The translations under genes and the position numbers were made by a program. From NCBI GenBank assembly GCA_026874595.1, contig CM049306.1, forward strand, positions 95,039,642 through 95,103,641: a DNA stretch of 64,000 bases, given 5' to 3'. Source of the stretch: Sipunculus nudus (lineage: Eukaryota > Annelida > Sipuncula > Golfingiida > Sipunculidae). The notes under the pieces are model-generated. The model ran no database searches. It was not told the DNA's origin and saw nothing but the letters and a program-made list of their open reading frames with translations. Below, piece by piece: positions 46,360-59,217 of this stretch. Within the stretch, counting starts at the first letter, position 1, and every line of letters starts with the position of its first letter.

Positions 46360-47500
46360 CGAGAGCCGAACTCGATCCGTGAAACGTCATGCAGAACTTT
46401 GGAGCTTTCACACAGTGTTATCCTTTTTTGTTGAAATATGTATATAAATATTGTTTTGGCTTTATTTTGAGCAGAATTGTTCCTAACAATTCTTTTAGAG
46501 GCATATAAGTTTAGTAAAATTACATTAGTATTTTGAAAAAGTTTTCTTGACTTGCACGGTCTCCTGATCAGAGGCGACCGCAAATGTCAGTGAGGGTGGA
46601 AAGTGCTGCCATCTGTGGTGTGTAAAGTAACTATTTATTAACCATACTTCTTCACAAGTTGCTGCGGCAACTATTTTAACCCGGCATGTCCTGTATTATA
46701 GCTTTCGGAAAATTTCTGTCACTCTTTGTATATACATTACAGTTTGTATTATATCTTGATGAAAGCTTGTTGAAAAATTTCAGAACTGAAAATAAATATG
46801 CACTGTGAGTCATATCAAAGAATCTAGCTGAACGTGGTTTAGCTCTAAATTCAAGTGGTTCTTACTGACTCTCTGAGCAGTTACAGACGGGTGTATATTA
46901 CGCGTATTTTCTCCTGTACCGAAAAATTGTCGGGCTTTATGATACTTTCGACCCGATTTTTAGGTCAGGTAGTAAGTGTGTTAGCGGCAGCCTGCCACCC
47001 AAACGTCGGATATTTTATTTTAATGAAGACGTTAAGATGGCAGTAGAAGCTATTTGGTGCACGCCATTTCTAACAGTAGAGGTACTTTTCCATTTTCATC
47101 TGCTTGTCGAACTGTCATTTTTCTTAAGTAAAACATAAAGTGACGTTATTCTGTTGGGAAAAATAATAAATATTACATTTACGGTTGACTTACGCATATT
47201 CAAGCAACAGTTATTAATAACGAGGCTGGTTTTACTCGGAAATATGTCTCTGGGTCCGTCATGATGGCTTGAAAGCTTTGTGTGAATGAGTGGCTTAAGG
47301 AAGAAAGGAGGTAACAAATGTAATAAACTTCTGGTAACAATATTTTTTTCTTTTTTTTAGCAAATATAACACGACCATATAAGCGTCTGATGTTAAATAC
47401 TATCACACAGTAAATATTTTGATCCGACCCTTAGAAAAGGTGTTCTATTGTGACTTGCATCATGACTCACAGGGCCCTATATATATCAGTGATTGTAGAA
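46360..47500. other. intergenic, no gene recognised
   Basis: Mixed AT-rich sequence with short unsupported frames on both strands. No repeat structure or RNA gene was seen. Confidence 0.5.
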
Positions 47501-47536
47501 AGCCTGAGTGTCATGGCCATGTATGTGTCCGTGTAT

Positions 47537-47549
47537 GGGGGGGGGGGGG
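47537..47549. repeat. poly-G tract
   Basis: Thirteen consecutive G. Similar runs lie inside or beside the repeats at 48215-48233 (C), 48810-48825 (C), 58840-58850 and 58911-58923. Confidence 0.95.
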
Positions 47550-48129
47550 TGGTAAAATTTGGCCAAATGTTTTGGGATATATTCCTTTGAATGTATAACA
47601 GTTGCTAATAAATGAAACGTCATGATTTAAAAAAAAAAAACTGGAACCTCCTGAAATACCTCCTCCATATATCCCTATAATTTCAAAAAAGCCATATCAT
47701 AATAAAAAAATTTATGCGTTCCTAAACTTTGTGAGTATATAGCTGAATTACCTATTTTTTATTGGTGCTAATATTCATGGAATTTATATATGACCTATTC
47801 ATATAAGTAAGGACAGCGGTACCGATTTGTTACTATTTATAATCAAATATTTTATTTAATACAAATATATTATAAATGTTCAAGAAAGCGGTTATGGAAG
47901 GGGTTGGGTTATGGTCACCTTGAATCCCTCACTTCCTATACCATGCATTCGTTCAGAATATATAGTAAGCATGCACCAGTTTTACTCCTAAAGTTCAAAG
48001 CTTAATCATCATATTTAATTATACTTAAATTTACTTATGTCTAAATGTGTTAGGACTAAAATATATTTCCATGTACTGTTATCATTAGAAGATCCTTACA
48101 CGGTTCTACTACCAAAAATATCATTTCAC

Positions 48130-48905
48130 TTAATATTTATAAAAAAAAATATTTCTGTCTAATATTGAACAATTTGGCTAGATGATTTTAGAGAAGAAGA
48201 TTTTATTTTTAGTTCCCCCCCCCCCCCCCCCCCGAAAATGTGAGTAAAAGCAGGTGACGCCACAAAATGCTCAATCCCATAACATTTGATATGTTACAGA
48301 TATTGCATAAAATTTGGGGATGTTAGCACCTGCTATTCCTGAGAAATTTTGGGTTGATGTACTGAAGACCGGTGACCTTGGTACAGGATAGGTTGACGCA
48401 GGTGGCGCCACCAATACCTCAAATTCATAAATGAGTCATGTGACCAACATTTGCATAATATTTGGTGAAGATAGCTCCAGCCGTTTCTGATATTGTAATT
48501 TAGTATATTTTTTTTTTGGCCAAATGGCTAAGTTCAGCTTCCTGTAACTCGGCCAAAATTCATAGAACTGGAACCATTTGAATAAACTTGAGAAAGATGG
48601 TTTCAGAGATTATTCCTGTAAAATATTGAACAATTTGGCTGAACAATTTCGGAGGAGAAGATTGTTTAAGGTTTTTAGCTTTTCTCTATAAAATCTGAGT
48701 AGTTGTATCTATTTAAGTTTGACATGTGACTGATTCTTCCACAAAATTTGGCGCTGCTAGCTCTATCTGTTTTTGAGATAGCATAGACGGACAACAACAC
48801 GCCATCGCACCCCCCCCCCCCCCCCAACCCACAAAATCAACAGTCCCATCGTCGAACGTAATGGGGATGCAACCACTAACTATACCCTCCTTGGATCCGC
48901 CCCTG
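48130..48905 (-). repeat. dispersed non-coding repeat ending in the CAGGGGCGGATCCA terminus
   Basis: A segment of about 55 bp ('ATTGAACAATTTGGCT...GAAGATT...TTTTTAG') occurs twice (about 48163-48213 and about 48633-48682), and the region has two long C-runs (48215-48233 and 48810-48825). Its right boundary is TTGGATCCGCCCCTG at 48891-48905. On the minus strand that is CAGGGGCGGATCCA, the same terminus as the element at 58815. The left boundary is not defined and may be nearer 47.5 kb. No coding frame is present. It is likely a non-autonomous DNA element or part of one. Confidence 0.5.
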
Positions 48906-50612
48906 ATGTCCGAGACTTACTGAAGTACTATATACATTGTATATAAAAAAGGGAGACAAGTCTTTGTGTTTGTGCCACGTAGCCGGAATTTCTCTATTAT
49001 TTAATTTGATTAGAAATCGATTATTTCATGAGGAGAGATGACATTTTCTTTCTCTGTTTCTGTAGAGATGATGTATAGTGAAGCTATCACGGCTACAAAC
49101 CATGGATACTGAAAATGAATGGTATCAACATCTTGGTATCATGTTTCTTGTCACACTGCATGAACACCTCTCCTGTAGTACATTTCCCGCTCGACAGGTG
49201 TCACTCCTGTTGACCTCTGGAAAAAAACATCCAGAATTTCTTTTGTCGTGATGTGTTGTCTGCCAAGTCAAGTGCTTCTAATTGTATATATACTAGTATC
49301 CGTTTCTGAAATCACTCATGCAATGGACTCTTTGGTGTTCATAATTATAATGTATTCGTACATTTCTTGAATAGAAACTATCATCAACAGCATTATATAG
49401 CGTATTGCACTTGATTCAGCGTATATTCAATGTATTTGTTATATACAATTTACTTAGGAATCCAGCTGAGTTGAGAACTCAGCTAGTTGACTTGGGGAAT
49501 TACCAAGGTATTTGAATTGTCTTGGACTCGGTCATTGTCTTGACCCTTCTAACTACTGATCACTGCACTATGAAATATGTCAAGTTGACATTAATGAATG
49601 CCAATTTCCCTGTATTTCATTTGTTTGATGCTTTAAATCAGGTCACCAAGGGGTTTCATCTCACTGATTTTACAATCGACAACCTGTTAAACTTAATGCT
49701 ATCGTATGCAACCGAAAGATTTTATACTACATCACTTACTTTATTTTATAATCAGCAAACTTTTAACTTGTTTGGTTGAGGGCATATTTTAAGTATAATT
49801 AAACGTTTCATCAATTTCTCTTTTTATATCCAATGATGCTGCTAGTGTAAAAAAAGTCAGCATGTGCTTATAGGATTCTGTTTATATTTACACGTCACAG
49901 CAAAGTTGCTTAAAAAGTTTAACAATATGTAAAATGTGTATTCTAAAGAATTTGATTTTAAAGGAAGAAGTTGATGAATGCACCGAATCAGCCAAGTGTA
50001 CTCCGTGGAATACTGTATAATATATTGAAATACAATATTTAATGTTTGAATATAATATTTAAATTCAAATTGAAATGGTGCGAAACGGTATAAATGCGTA
50101 CATATGCGAAAAAATGCGGACAGAGTAGTAATTTTTTTACTTAAAATGTTCTTGGCCTTCTGAAGATATATGGAATGACTTGCTGTTTCCCCCGTCATGT
50201 TGCGTCGTCGACCCGGTCCCTATATACCAACGCAGACAACAGTTTCATTACTATATTTGGCTCTGGCACGAAATCATTGTCAGCTTACTCCATTCATCAC
50301 CAGAATATGTTATTTTTGTACATGAAACATTAAGACATATACAGGGTTTATTATGGGTGGCGTCGGTGGTGTCACTGGCCATGTTTGAATTTATTTTACT
50401 GATAATCGGAATTTTTATATATATAGTTGGCATGTTATCTTAAACCCCGTTCATGTTGTGATATGCTACAGGCGAGATAAATATTGGACTACAGATTTAC
50501 ATAAGGGATTTTAATATTTCATTTTTTTTAATTTTAATTTTAACCCTAACATGGACAGCAAGCATTATTTAGCACCAAGACTACTCACCATGCAGCAGGT
50601 ATTAATTTTACT
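48906..50612. other. intergenic, no gene recognised
   Basis: AT-rich DNA with unsupported short frames. The last 70 bp (about 50540-50612) contain degenerate minisatellite-like words ('TTTTAACCCTAAC', 'GACTACTCACCATGCAGCAGG'), showing how the tandem array begins. Confidence 0.5.
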
Positions 50613-53600
50613 CAAATCCTCTGACTACTAACCACTAGGTTTTACTTTAACCCTCTGACTACTGACCACCAAGTTTTACTTTAACCCTCTGACTACTAAC
50701 CACCAAGTTTTACTTTAAACCTCTGACTACTAACCACCAGGTGTCACTTTAACCCTCTGACTACTAACCACTAGGTTTTACTTTAACCCTCTGACTACTA
50801 ACCACCAGGTGTAACTTCAACCCTCTGACTACTAACCACTAGGTTTTACTTTAACCCTCTGACTACTAACCACCAAGTTTTACTTTAACCCTCTGACTAC
50901 TAACCACCAGGTGTCACTTTAACCCTCTGACTACTAACCACCAGGTGTCACTTTAACCCTCTGACTACTAACCACCAGGTGTCACTTTAACCCTCTGACT
51001 ACTAACCACCAGGTGTCACTTTAACCCTCTGACTACTAACCACCAAGTTTTACTTTAACCCTCTGACTACTAACCACCAGGTTTTACTTTAAACCTCTGA
51101 CTACTAACCACCAGGTGTCACTTTAACCCTCTGACTACTAACCACTAGGTTTTACTTTAACCCTCTGACTACTAACCACCAAGTTTTACTTTAACCCTCT
51201 GACTACTAACCACCAGGTGTCACTTTAACCCTCTGACTACTAACCACCAGGTGTCACTTTAACCCTCTGACTACTAACCACCAGGTGTCACTTTAACCCT
51301 CTGACTACTAACCACCAGGTGTCACTTTAACCCTCTGACTACTAACCACCAAGTTTTACTTTAACCCTCTGACTACTAACCACCAGGTTTTACTTTGACC
51401 CTCTGACTACTAACCACCAGGTGTCACTTTAACCCTCTGACTACTAACCACCAGGTGTCACTTTAACCCTCTGACTACTAACCACCAGGTGTCACTTTAA
51501 CCCTCTGACTACTAACCACCAAGTTTTACTTTAACCCTCTGACTACTAACCACCAGGTTTTACTTTAAACCTCTGACTACTAACCACCAGGTGTCACTTT
51601 AACCCTCTGACTACTAACCACTAGGTTTTACTTTAACCCTCTGACTACTAACCACCAAGTTTTACTTTAACCCTCTGACTACTAACCACCAGGTGTCACT
51701 TTAACCCTCTGACTACTAACCACCAGGTGTCACTTTAACCCTCTGACTACTAACCACCAGGTGTCACTTTAACCCTCTGACTACTAACCACCAGGTGTCA
51801 CTTTAACCCTCTGACTACTAACCACCAAGTTTTACTTTAACCCTCTGACTACTAACCACCAGGTTTTACTTTGACCCTCTGACTACTAACCACCAGGTGT
51901 CACTTTAACCCTCTGACTACTAACCACCAAGTTTTACTTTAAACCTCTGACTACTTACCACCAGGTTTTACTTTAAACCTCTGACTACTAACCACCAGGT
52001 GTCACTTTAACCCTCTGACTACTAACCACCAGGTGTCACTTTAACCCTCTGACTACTAACCACCAAGTTTTACTTTAACCCTCTGACTACTAACCACCAG
52101 GTTTTACTTTGACCCTCTGACTACTAACCACCAGGTGTCACTTTAACCCTCTGACTACTAACCACCAGGTGTCACTTTAACACTCTGACTACTAACCACC
52201 AGGTGTCACTTGAACACTCTGACTACTAACCACCAGGTGTCACTTTAACCCTCTGACTACTAACCACCAGGTGTCACTTTAACCCTCTGACTACTAACCA
52301 CCAGGTGTCACTTTAACCCTCTGACTACTAACCACCAGGTGTCACTTTAACCCTCTGACTACTAACCTCCAGGTTTTACTTTAACCCTCTGACTACTAAC
52401 CACCAGGTGTCACTTTAACCCTCTGACTACTAACCACCAGGTGTCACTTTAACCCTCTGACTACTAACCACCAGGTGTCACTTTAACCCTCTGACTACTA
52501 ACCACCAGGTGTCACTTTAACCCTCTGACTACTAACCACCAAGTTTTACTTTAACCCTCTGACTACTAACCACCAGGTGTCACTTTAACCCTCTGACTAC
52601 TAACCACCAAGTTTTACTTTAAACCTCTGACTACTTACCACCAGGTTTTACTTTAAACCTCTGACTACTAACCACCAGGTTTTTACTTTAACCCTCTGAC
52701 TACTAACCACCAGGTTTTACTTTAACCCTCTGACTACTAACCACCAGGTGTCACTTTAACCCTCTGACTACTAACCACCAGGTGTAACTTTAACCCTCTG
52801 ACTACTAACCACTAGGTTTTACTTTAACCCTCTGACTACTAACCACCAAGTTTTACTTTAACCCTCTGACTACTAACCACCAGGTGTCACTTTAACCCTC
52901 TGACTACTAACCACCAGGTGTCACTTTAACCCTCTGACTACTAACCACCAGGTTTTACTTTAACCCTCTGACTACTAACCACCAGGTGTCACTTTAACCC
53001 TCTGACTACTAACCACCAGGTGTCACTTTAACCCTCTGACTACTAACCTCCAGGTTTTACTTTAACCCTCTGACTACTAACCACCAGGTGTCACTTTAAC
53101 CCTCTGACTACTAACCACCAGGTGTCTCTTTAACCCTCTGACTACTAACCACCAGGTGTCACTTTAACCCTCTGACTACTAACCACCAGGTGTCACTTTA
53201 ACCCTCTGACTACTAACCACCAAGTTTTACTTTAACCCTCTGACTACTAACCACCAGGTGTCACTTTAACCCTCTGACTACTAACCACCAGGTGTCACTT
53301 TAACCCTCTGACTACTAACCACCAGATGTCACTTTAACCCTCTGACTACTAACCACCAGGTGTCACTTTAACCCTCTGACTACTAACCACCAGGTGTCAC
53401 TTTAACCCTCTGACTACTAACCACCAGGTGTCGCTTTAACCCTCTGACTACTAACCACCAAGTTTTACTTTAACCCTCTGACTACTGACCACCAAGTTTT
53501 ACTTTAACCCTCTGACTACTAACCACCAGGTGTCACTTTAACCCTCTGACTACTGACCACCAAGTTTTACTTTAACCCTCTGACTACTAACCACCAGGTG

Positions 53601-56600
53601 TCACTTTAACCCTCTGACTACTGACCACCAGGTGTCACTTTAACCCTCTGACTACTAACCACCAGGTGTCACTTTAACCCTCTGACTACTAACCACCAGG
53701 TGTCACTTTAACCCTCTGACTACTAACCACCATGTTTTACTTTAACCCTCTGACTACTAACCACCAGGTGTCACTTTAACCCTCTGACTACTAACCACCA
53801 GGTGTCACTTTAACCCTCTGACTACTAACCACCAGGTGTCACTTTAACCCTCTGACTACAAACCACCAGGTGTCACTTTAACCCTCTGACTACTAACCAC
53901 CAGGTGTCACTTTAACCCTCTGACTACTAACCACCAAGTTTTACTTTAACCCTCTGACTACTGACCACCAAGTTTTACTTTGACCCTCTGACTACTAACC
54001 ACCAGGTGTCACTTTAACCCTCTGACTACTAACCACCAGGTGTCACTTTAACCCTCTGACTACTAACCACCAGGTGTCACTTTAACCCTCTGACTACTAA
54101 CCACCAGGTGTCACTTTAACCCTCTGACTACTAACCACCAAGTTTTACTTTAACCCTCTGACTACTAACCACCAAGTTTTACTTTAACCCTCTGACTACT
54201 AACCACCAGGTGTCACTTTAACCCTCTGACTACTAACCACCAGGTTTTACTTTAACCCTCTGACTACTAACCACCAGGTGTCACTTTAACCCTCTGACTA
54301 CCAACCACCAGGTGTCACTTTAACCCTCTGACTACTAACCACCAGGTGTCACTTTAACCCTCTGACTACCAACCACCAGGTGTCACTTTAACCCTCTGAC
54401 TACTAACCACCAGGTTTTACTTTAACCCTCTGACTACTAACCACCAGGTGTCACTTTAACCCTCTGACTACTAACCACCAAGTTTTACTTTAACCCTCTG
54501 ACTACTAACCACCAGGTGTCACTTTAACCCTCTGACTACTAACCACCAGGTGTCACTTTAACCCTCTGACTACTAACCACCAAGTTTTACTTTAACCCTC
54601 TGACTACTGACCACCAAGTTTTACTTTGACCCTCTGACTACTAACCACCAGGTGTCACTTTAACCCTCTGACTACTAACCACCAGGTGTCACTTTAACCC
54701 TCTGACTACTAACCACCAGGTGTCACTTTAACCCTCTGACTACTAACCACCAGGTGTCACTTTAACCCTCTGACTACTAACCACCAAGTTTTACTTTAAC
54801 CCTCTGACTACTAACCACCAAGTTTTACTTTAACCCTCTGACTACTAACCACCAGGTGTCACTTTAACCCTCTGACTACTAACCACCAGGTTTTACTTTA
54901 ACCCTCTGACTACTAACCACCAGGTGTCACTTTAACCCTCTGACTACCAACCACCAGGTGTCACTTTAACCCTCTGACTACTAACCACCAGGTGTCACTT
55001 TAACCCTCTGACTACCAACCACCAGGTGTCACTTTAACCCTCTGACTACTAACCACCAGGTTTTACTTTAACCCTCTGACTACTAACCACCAGGTGTCAC
55101 TTTAACCCTCTGACTACTAACCACCAAGTTTTACTTTAACCCTCTGACTACTAACCACCAGGTGTCACTTTAACCCTCTGACTACTAACCACCATGTTTT
55201 ACTTTAACCCTCTGACTACTAACCACCAGGTTTTACTTTAACCCTCTGACTACTAACCACCAGGTGTCACTTTAACCCTCTGACTACTGACCACCAAGTT
55301 TTACTTTGACCCTCTGACTACTGACCACCAAGTTTTACTTTGACCCTCTGACTACTAACCACCAGGTGTCACTTTAACCCTCTGACTACTAACCACCAGG
55401 TTTTACTTTAACCCTCTGACTACTAACCACCAGGTGTCACTTTAACCCTCTGACTACTAACCACCAGGTGTCACTTTAACCCTCTGACTACCAACCACCA
55501 GGTGTCACTTTAACCCTCTGACTACTAACCACCAGGTTTTACTTTAACCCTCTGACTACTAACCACCAGGTGTCACTTTAACCCTCTGACTACTAACCAC
55601 CAAGTTTTACTTTAACCCTCTGACTACTAACCACCAGGTGTCACTTTAACCCTCTGACTACTAACCACCAGGTTTTACTTTAACCCTCTGACTACTCACC
55701 ACCAGGTTTTACTTTAACCCTCTGACTACTAACCACCAGGTGTCACTTTAACCCTCTGACTACTGACCACCAAGTTTTACTTTGACCCTCTGACTACTGA
55801 CCACCAAGTTTTACTTTGACCCTCTGACTACTAACCACCAGGTGTCACTTTAACCCTCTGACTACTAACCACCAGGTGTCACTTTAACCCTCTGACTACT
55901 AACCACCAGGTGTCACTTTAACCCTCTGACTACTAACCACCAGGTGTCACTTTAACCCTCTGACTACCAACCACCAGGTGTCACTTTAACCCTCTGACTA
56001 CTAACCACCAGGTGTCACTTTAACCCTCTGACTACTAACCACCAGGTTTTACTTTAAACCTCTGACTACTAACCACCAGGTGTCACTTTAACCCTCTGAC
56101 TACTAACCACCAGGTGTCACTTTAACCCTCTGACTACTAACCACCAGGTGTCACTTTAACCCTCTGACTACTAACCACCAGGTGTCACTTTAACACTCTG
56201 ACTACTAACCACCAGGTGTCACTTGAACACTCTGACTACTAACCACCAGGTGTCACTTTAACCCTCTGACTACTAACCACCAGGTGTCACTTTAACCCTC
56301 TGACTACTAACCACCAGGTGTCACTTTAACCCTCTGACTACTAACCACCAGGTGTCACTTTAACCCTCTGACTTCTAACCACCAGGTGTCACTTTAACCC
56401 TCTGACTACTAACCACCAGATGTCACTTTAACCCTCTGACTACTAACCACCAGGTGTCACTTTAACCCTCTGACTACTAACCACCAGGTGTCACTTTAAC
56501 CCTCTGACTACTAACCACAAGGTGTCACTTTAACCCTCTGACTACTAACCACCAGGTGTCACTTTAACCCTCTGACTACTAACCACCAGGTGTCACTTTA

Positions 56601-57997
56601 ACCCTCTGACTACTAACCACCAGGTGTCACTTTAACCCTCTGACTACTAACCACCAGGTGTCACTTTAACCCTCTGACTACTAACCACCAGGTTTTACTT
56701 TAAACCTCTGACTACTAACCACCAGGTGTCACTTTAACCCTCTGACTACTAACCACCAGGTGTCACTTTAACCCTCTGACTACTAACCACCAGGTGTCAC
56801 TTTAACCCTCTGACTACTAACAACCAGGTGTCACTTTAACCCTCTGACTACTAACCACCAAGTGTCACTTTAACCCTCTGACTACTAACCACCAGGTGTC
56901 ACTTTAACCCTCTGACTACTAACCACCAGGTGTCACTTTAACCCTCTGACTACTAACCACCATGTTTTACTTTAACCCTCTGACTACTAACCACTAGGTG
57001 TCACTTTAACCCTCTGACTACTAACCACCAGGTGTCACTTTAACCCTCTGACTACCAACCACCAGATGTCACTTTAACCCTCTGACTACCAACGACCAGG
57101 TTTTACTTTAACCCTCTGACTACTAACCACCAGGTGTCACTTTAACCCTCTGACTACTAACCACCAGATGTCACTTTAACCCTCTGACTACTAACCACCA
57201 AGTTTTACTTTAACCCTCTGACTACTAACCACCAGGTTTTACTTTAAACCTCTGACTACTAACCACCAAGTTTTACTTTAATCCTCTGACTACTGACCAC
57301 CAGGTGTCACTTTAACCTTCTGACTACTAATCACCAGGTTTTACTTTAACCCTCTGACTACTAACCACCAGGTTTTACTTTAACCCTCTGACTACTAACC
57401 ACCAGGTGTCACTTTAACCCTCTGACTACCAACCACCAGGTGTCACTTTAACCCTCTGACTACCAACCACCAGGTTTTACTTTAAACCTCTGACTACTAA
57501 CCACCAAGTTTTACTTTAATCCTCTGACTACTGACCACCAGGTGTCACTTTAACCCTCTGACTACCAACCACCAGGTTTTACTTTAAACCTCTGACTACT
57601 AACCACCAGGTTTTACTTTAACCCTCTGACTACCAACCACCAGGTGTCACTTTAACCCTCTGACTACCAACCACCAGGTTTTACTTTAAACCTCTGACTA
57701 CTAACCACCAAGTTTTACTTTAATACTCTGACTACTGACCACCAGGTGTCACTTTAACCTTCTGACTACTAACCACCAGGTTTTACTTTAACCCTCTGAC
57801 TACTAACCACCAAGTTTTACTTTAACCCTCTGACTACTAACCACGAGGTGTCACTTTAACCCTCTGACTACTAACCACCAGGTGTCACTTTAACCCTCTG
57901 ACTACTAACCACCAGGTGTCATTTTAACCCTCTGACTACCAACCACCAGGTATTACTATAACCCTCCGACTACTAACAAACAGGTATCACTTTATCC
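50613..57997 (+). repeat. 7.4-kb minisatellite, about 217 copies of a 34-bp unit
   Basis: The consensus unit is ACCCTCTGACTACTAACCAC followed by CAGGTGTCACTTTA. A second common form has CAAGTTTTACTTTA or CAGGTTTTACTTTA in the 3' half. Units are 34 bp with very few indels (one extra T near 52679). Variant order repeats at longer periods: the pattern at 51081 recurs 476 bp later (14 units), and that at 53961 recurs 646 bp later (19 units), so the array has expanded by block duplication. All frames contain stops (TGA, TAA, TAG in each unit), so it is non-coding. Both ends fade into degenerate copies, with a stray partial unit at about 58037-58062. Confidence 0.97.
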
Positions 57998-58062
57998 ATT
58001 ACAGGAAGACAGTAAGTACGTTAATCCCCCCCACGGACCAGCAGGTATTATTATAATCCTCT

Positions 58063-58410
58063 TTCCTTTAAGTACGGAATGGCAGGCCCGGTTTTAATCT
58101 GATTACGCTGTGTTTCCATGTGCACTTATATGCGTATATGCGTAAAAAAACGCTCACATGAATTTGTAACTGTGGTGTTACCATGTGTCCTTATGTGCAT
58201 ATAATAAGCCGTATATGCCTGAAAATTTGCAACAAGAGCGTTATTTCACTGGCACGCAAAGGTCGATCTGCTTGAACTCGAGGATTCTGGGTAAAATGAT
58301 GTCACGTACCCGATCATCTTTTTGAGGTAGATCTGTGGATCAACTGTACAACTGTATTCATCTGCATACACACATATACACGCGCACACGGAAACAAAGC
58401 TTTAGAACCA
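58063..58410. other. short spacer between the minisatellite and the LINE remnant
   Basis: About 350 bp with words such as 'TTATATGCGTATATGCG' and 'CTTATGTGCATATAATAAG', a diverged direct repeat around 58120-58210. No gene was seen. Confidence 0.4.
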
Positions 58411-58411
58411 G

Positions 58412-58793
58412 GAGTTTCTACTGCGGACCAGCGGTCCCTACTTAAAGTTATTCAGCTAAATTGGTTACCGGTCCAGTATAGAGATATATATTTAAGCTTT
58501 TGCTGCTCACTTATAAGTCCGTATGGTTTGGCTGCACATTGTCTGTCTGAACTGTTGAATAGATGACTGTACGATCACTCAGATCATCATCTTCCACAGA
58601 ATTATTTATACCAAGATCAAGGCTGGTGACCTGTGGTGATCGCGCTTTCGTTCCAAGAGTATGGAAATCTGTTCCTGAAGATATTCGTACCGCGAACACC
58701 ATTTGGCATTTAAACAGAACCTTAAAACATACCTTTTTAGAGTCACATTCTTTTAAAGTTAACCTGTCGGTTATTTTTGGATATTCTCTTTAG
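58412..58793 (+). pseudogene. frameshifted 3' remnant of a LINE reverse-transcriptase ORF
   Basis: One frame reads 'LLKVIQLNWLPVQYRDIY', then 'SPYGLAAHCLSELLNR' and a stop at about 58563. An overlapping frame continues 'RSLRSSSSTELFIPRSRL', then 'GDRAFVPRVWKSVPEDIR' and 'NRTLKHTFL'. The order L-WLPV--R, YLS-LL, P-R---GDRAF---W--LP--IR and LK--L is the standard C-terminus of CR1/Jockey-like LINE polymerases. At least one frameshift separates the two halves and nothing of the catalytic core is present, so it is a dead 5'-truncated copy. It is a different lineage from the element at 37-41 kb. Confidence 0.8.
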
Positions 58794-58814
58794 ATTACAA
58801 ATTAGCATCGATTT

Positions 58815-59035
58815 CAGGGGCGGATCCAGGATTTAGGATGGGGGGGGGGGTTCCCAACAAAGGACTAATGAAAACCCTGAAAAAAGGGTCCCCGGGTCCG
58901 GAAAAGGGAAGGGGGGGGGGGGGTCCATGCCAAAGCATTTGATCTGAAACCCTTTAATATGGGGGTTGCTTTGGATGAAAAAGGGGGTCCGGACCCCCCG
59001 GACCTCCCCCTTGGATCAGCTTCTTGTATCTGAAC
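58815..59035. mobile_element. G-rich MITE-like element starting CAGGGGCGGATCCAGG
   Basis: The left end is CAGGGGCGGATCCAGG. The right side ('CCCTTGGATCAGCTTCTTG') looks like a degraded inverse of it. The interior holds two G-runs (58840-58850 and 58911-58923) and a near palindrome 'GGGGGTCCGGACCCCC'. A terminus of the same kind ends the repeat at 48905. CAGGGG-type ends are frequent in hAT non-autonomous elements, but no 8-bp duplication is visible, so the superfamily is unproven. Confidence 0.5.
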
Positions 59036-59217
59036 TTACAGTGGTGAATTAATATCTACATGTAATTAAGTATTTTAATAGCCCTGCCTGGGCTTTAGTA
59101 TTTTCGTTTACTAATAAAATGCTGAAAGTAAAACGTGATTCCATGTACCGGAAGACTTAACTCAGTGCCAGCTCTTATCAATAAAGCCCTGTAAAGTCCG
59201 TATGGTGAATCCCTGAT

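Noticed and set aside
46205-46447. Plus-strand 80-codon Thr/Ser/Pro-rich frame
   Set aside because: Overlaps the minus-strand frame 46141-46353, which has the more protein-like composition; both cannot be real and neither has a recognised family.
50180-50443. Hydrophobic 87-codon plus-strand frame, possible membrane protein
   Set aside because: Hydrophobicity follows from T-rich DNA; no splice context and no recognisable motif.
50540-50560. Telomere-like CCCTAA / TTAACCCTAAC at the start of the array
   Set aside because: Occurs once and fades into the 34-bp unit; there is no run of telomeric hexamers.
50613-57997. CRISPR array or protein-coding tandem repeat
   Set aside because: Units are contiguous without unique spacers, the genome is eukaryotic, and every frame is closed by stops in each 34-bp unit. 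It is a minisatellite.
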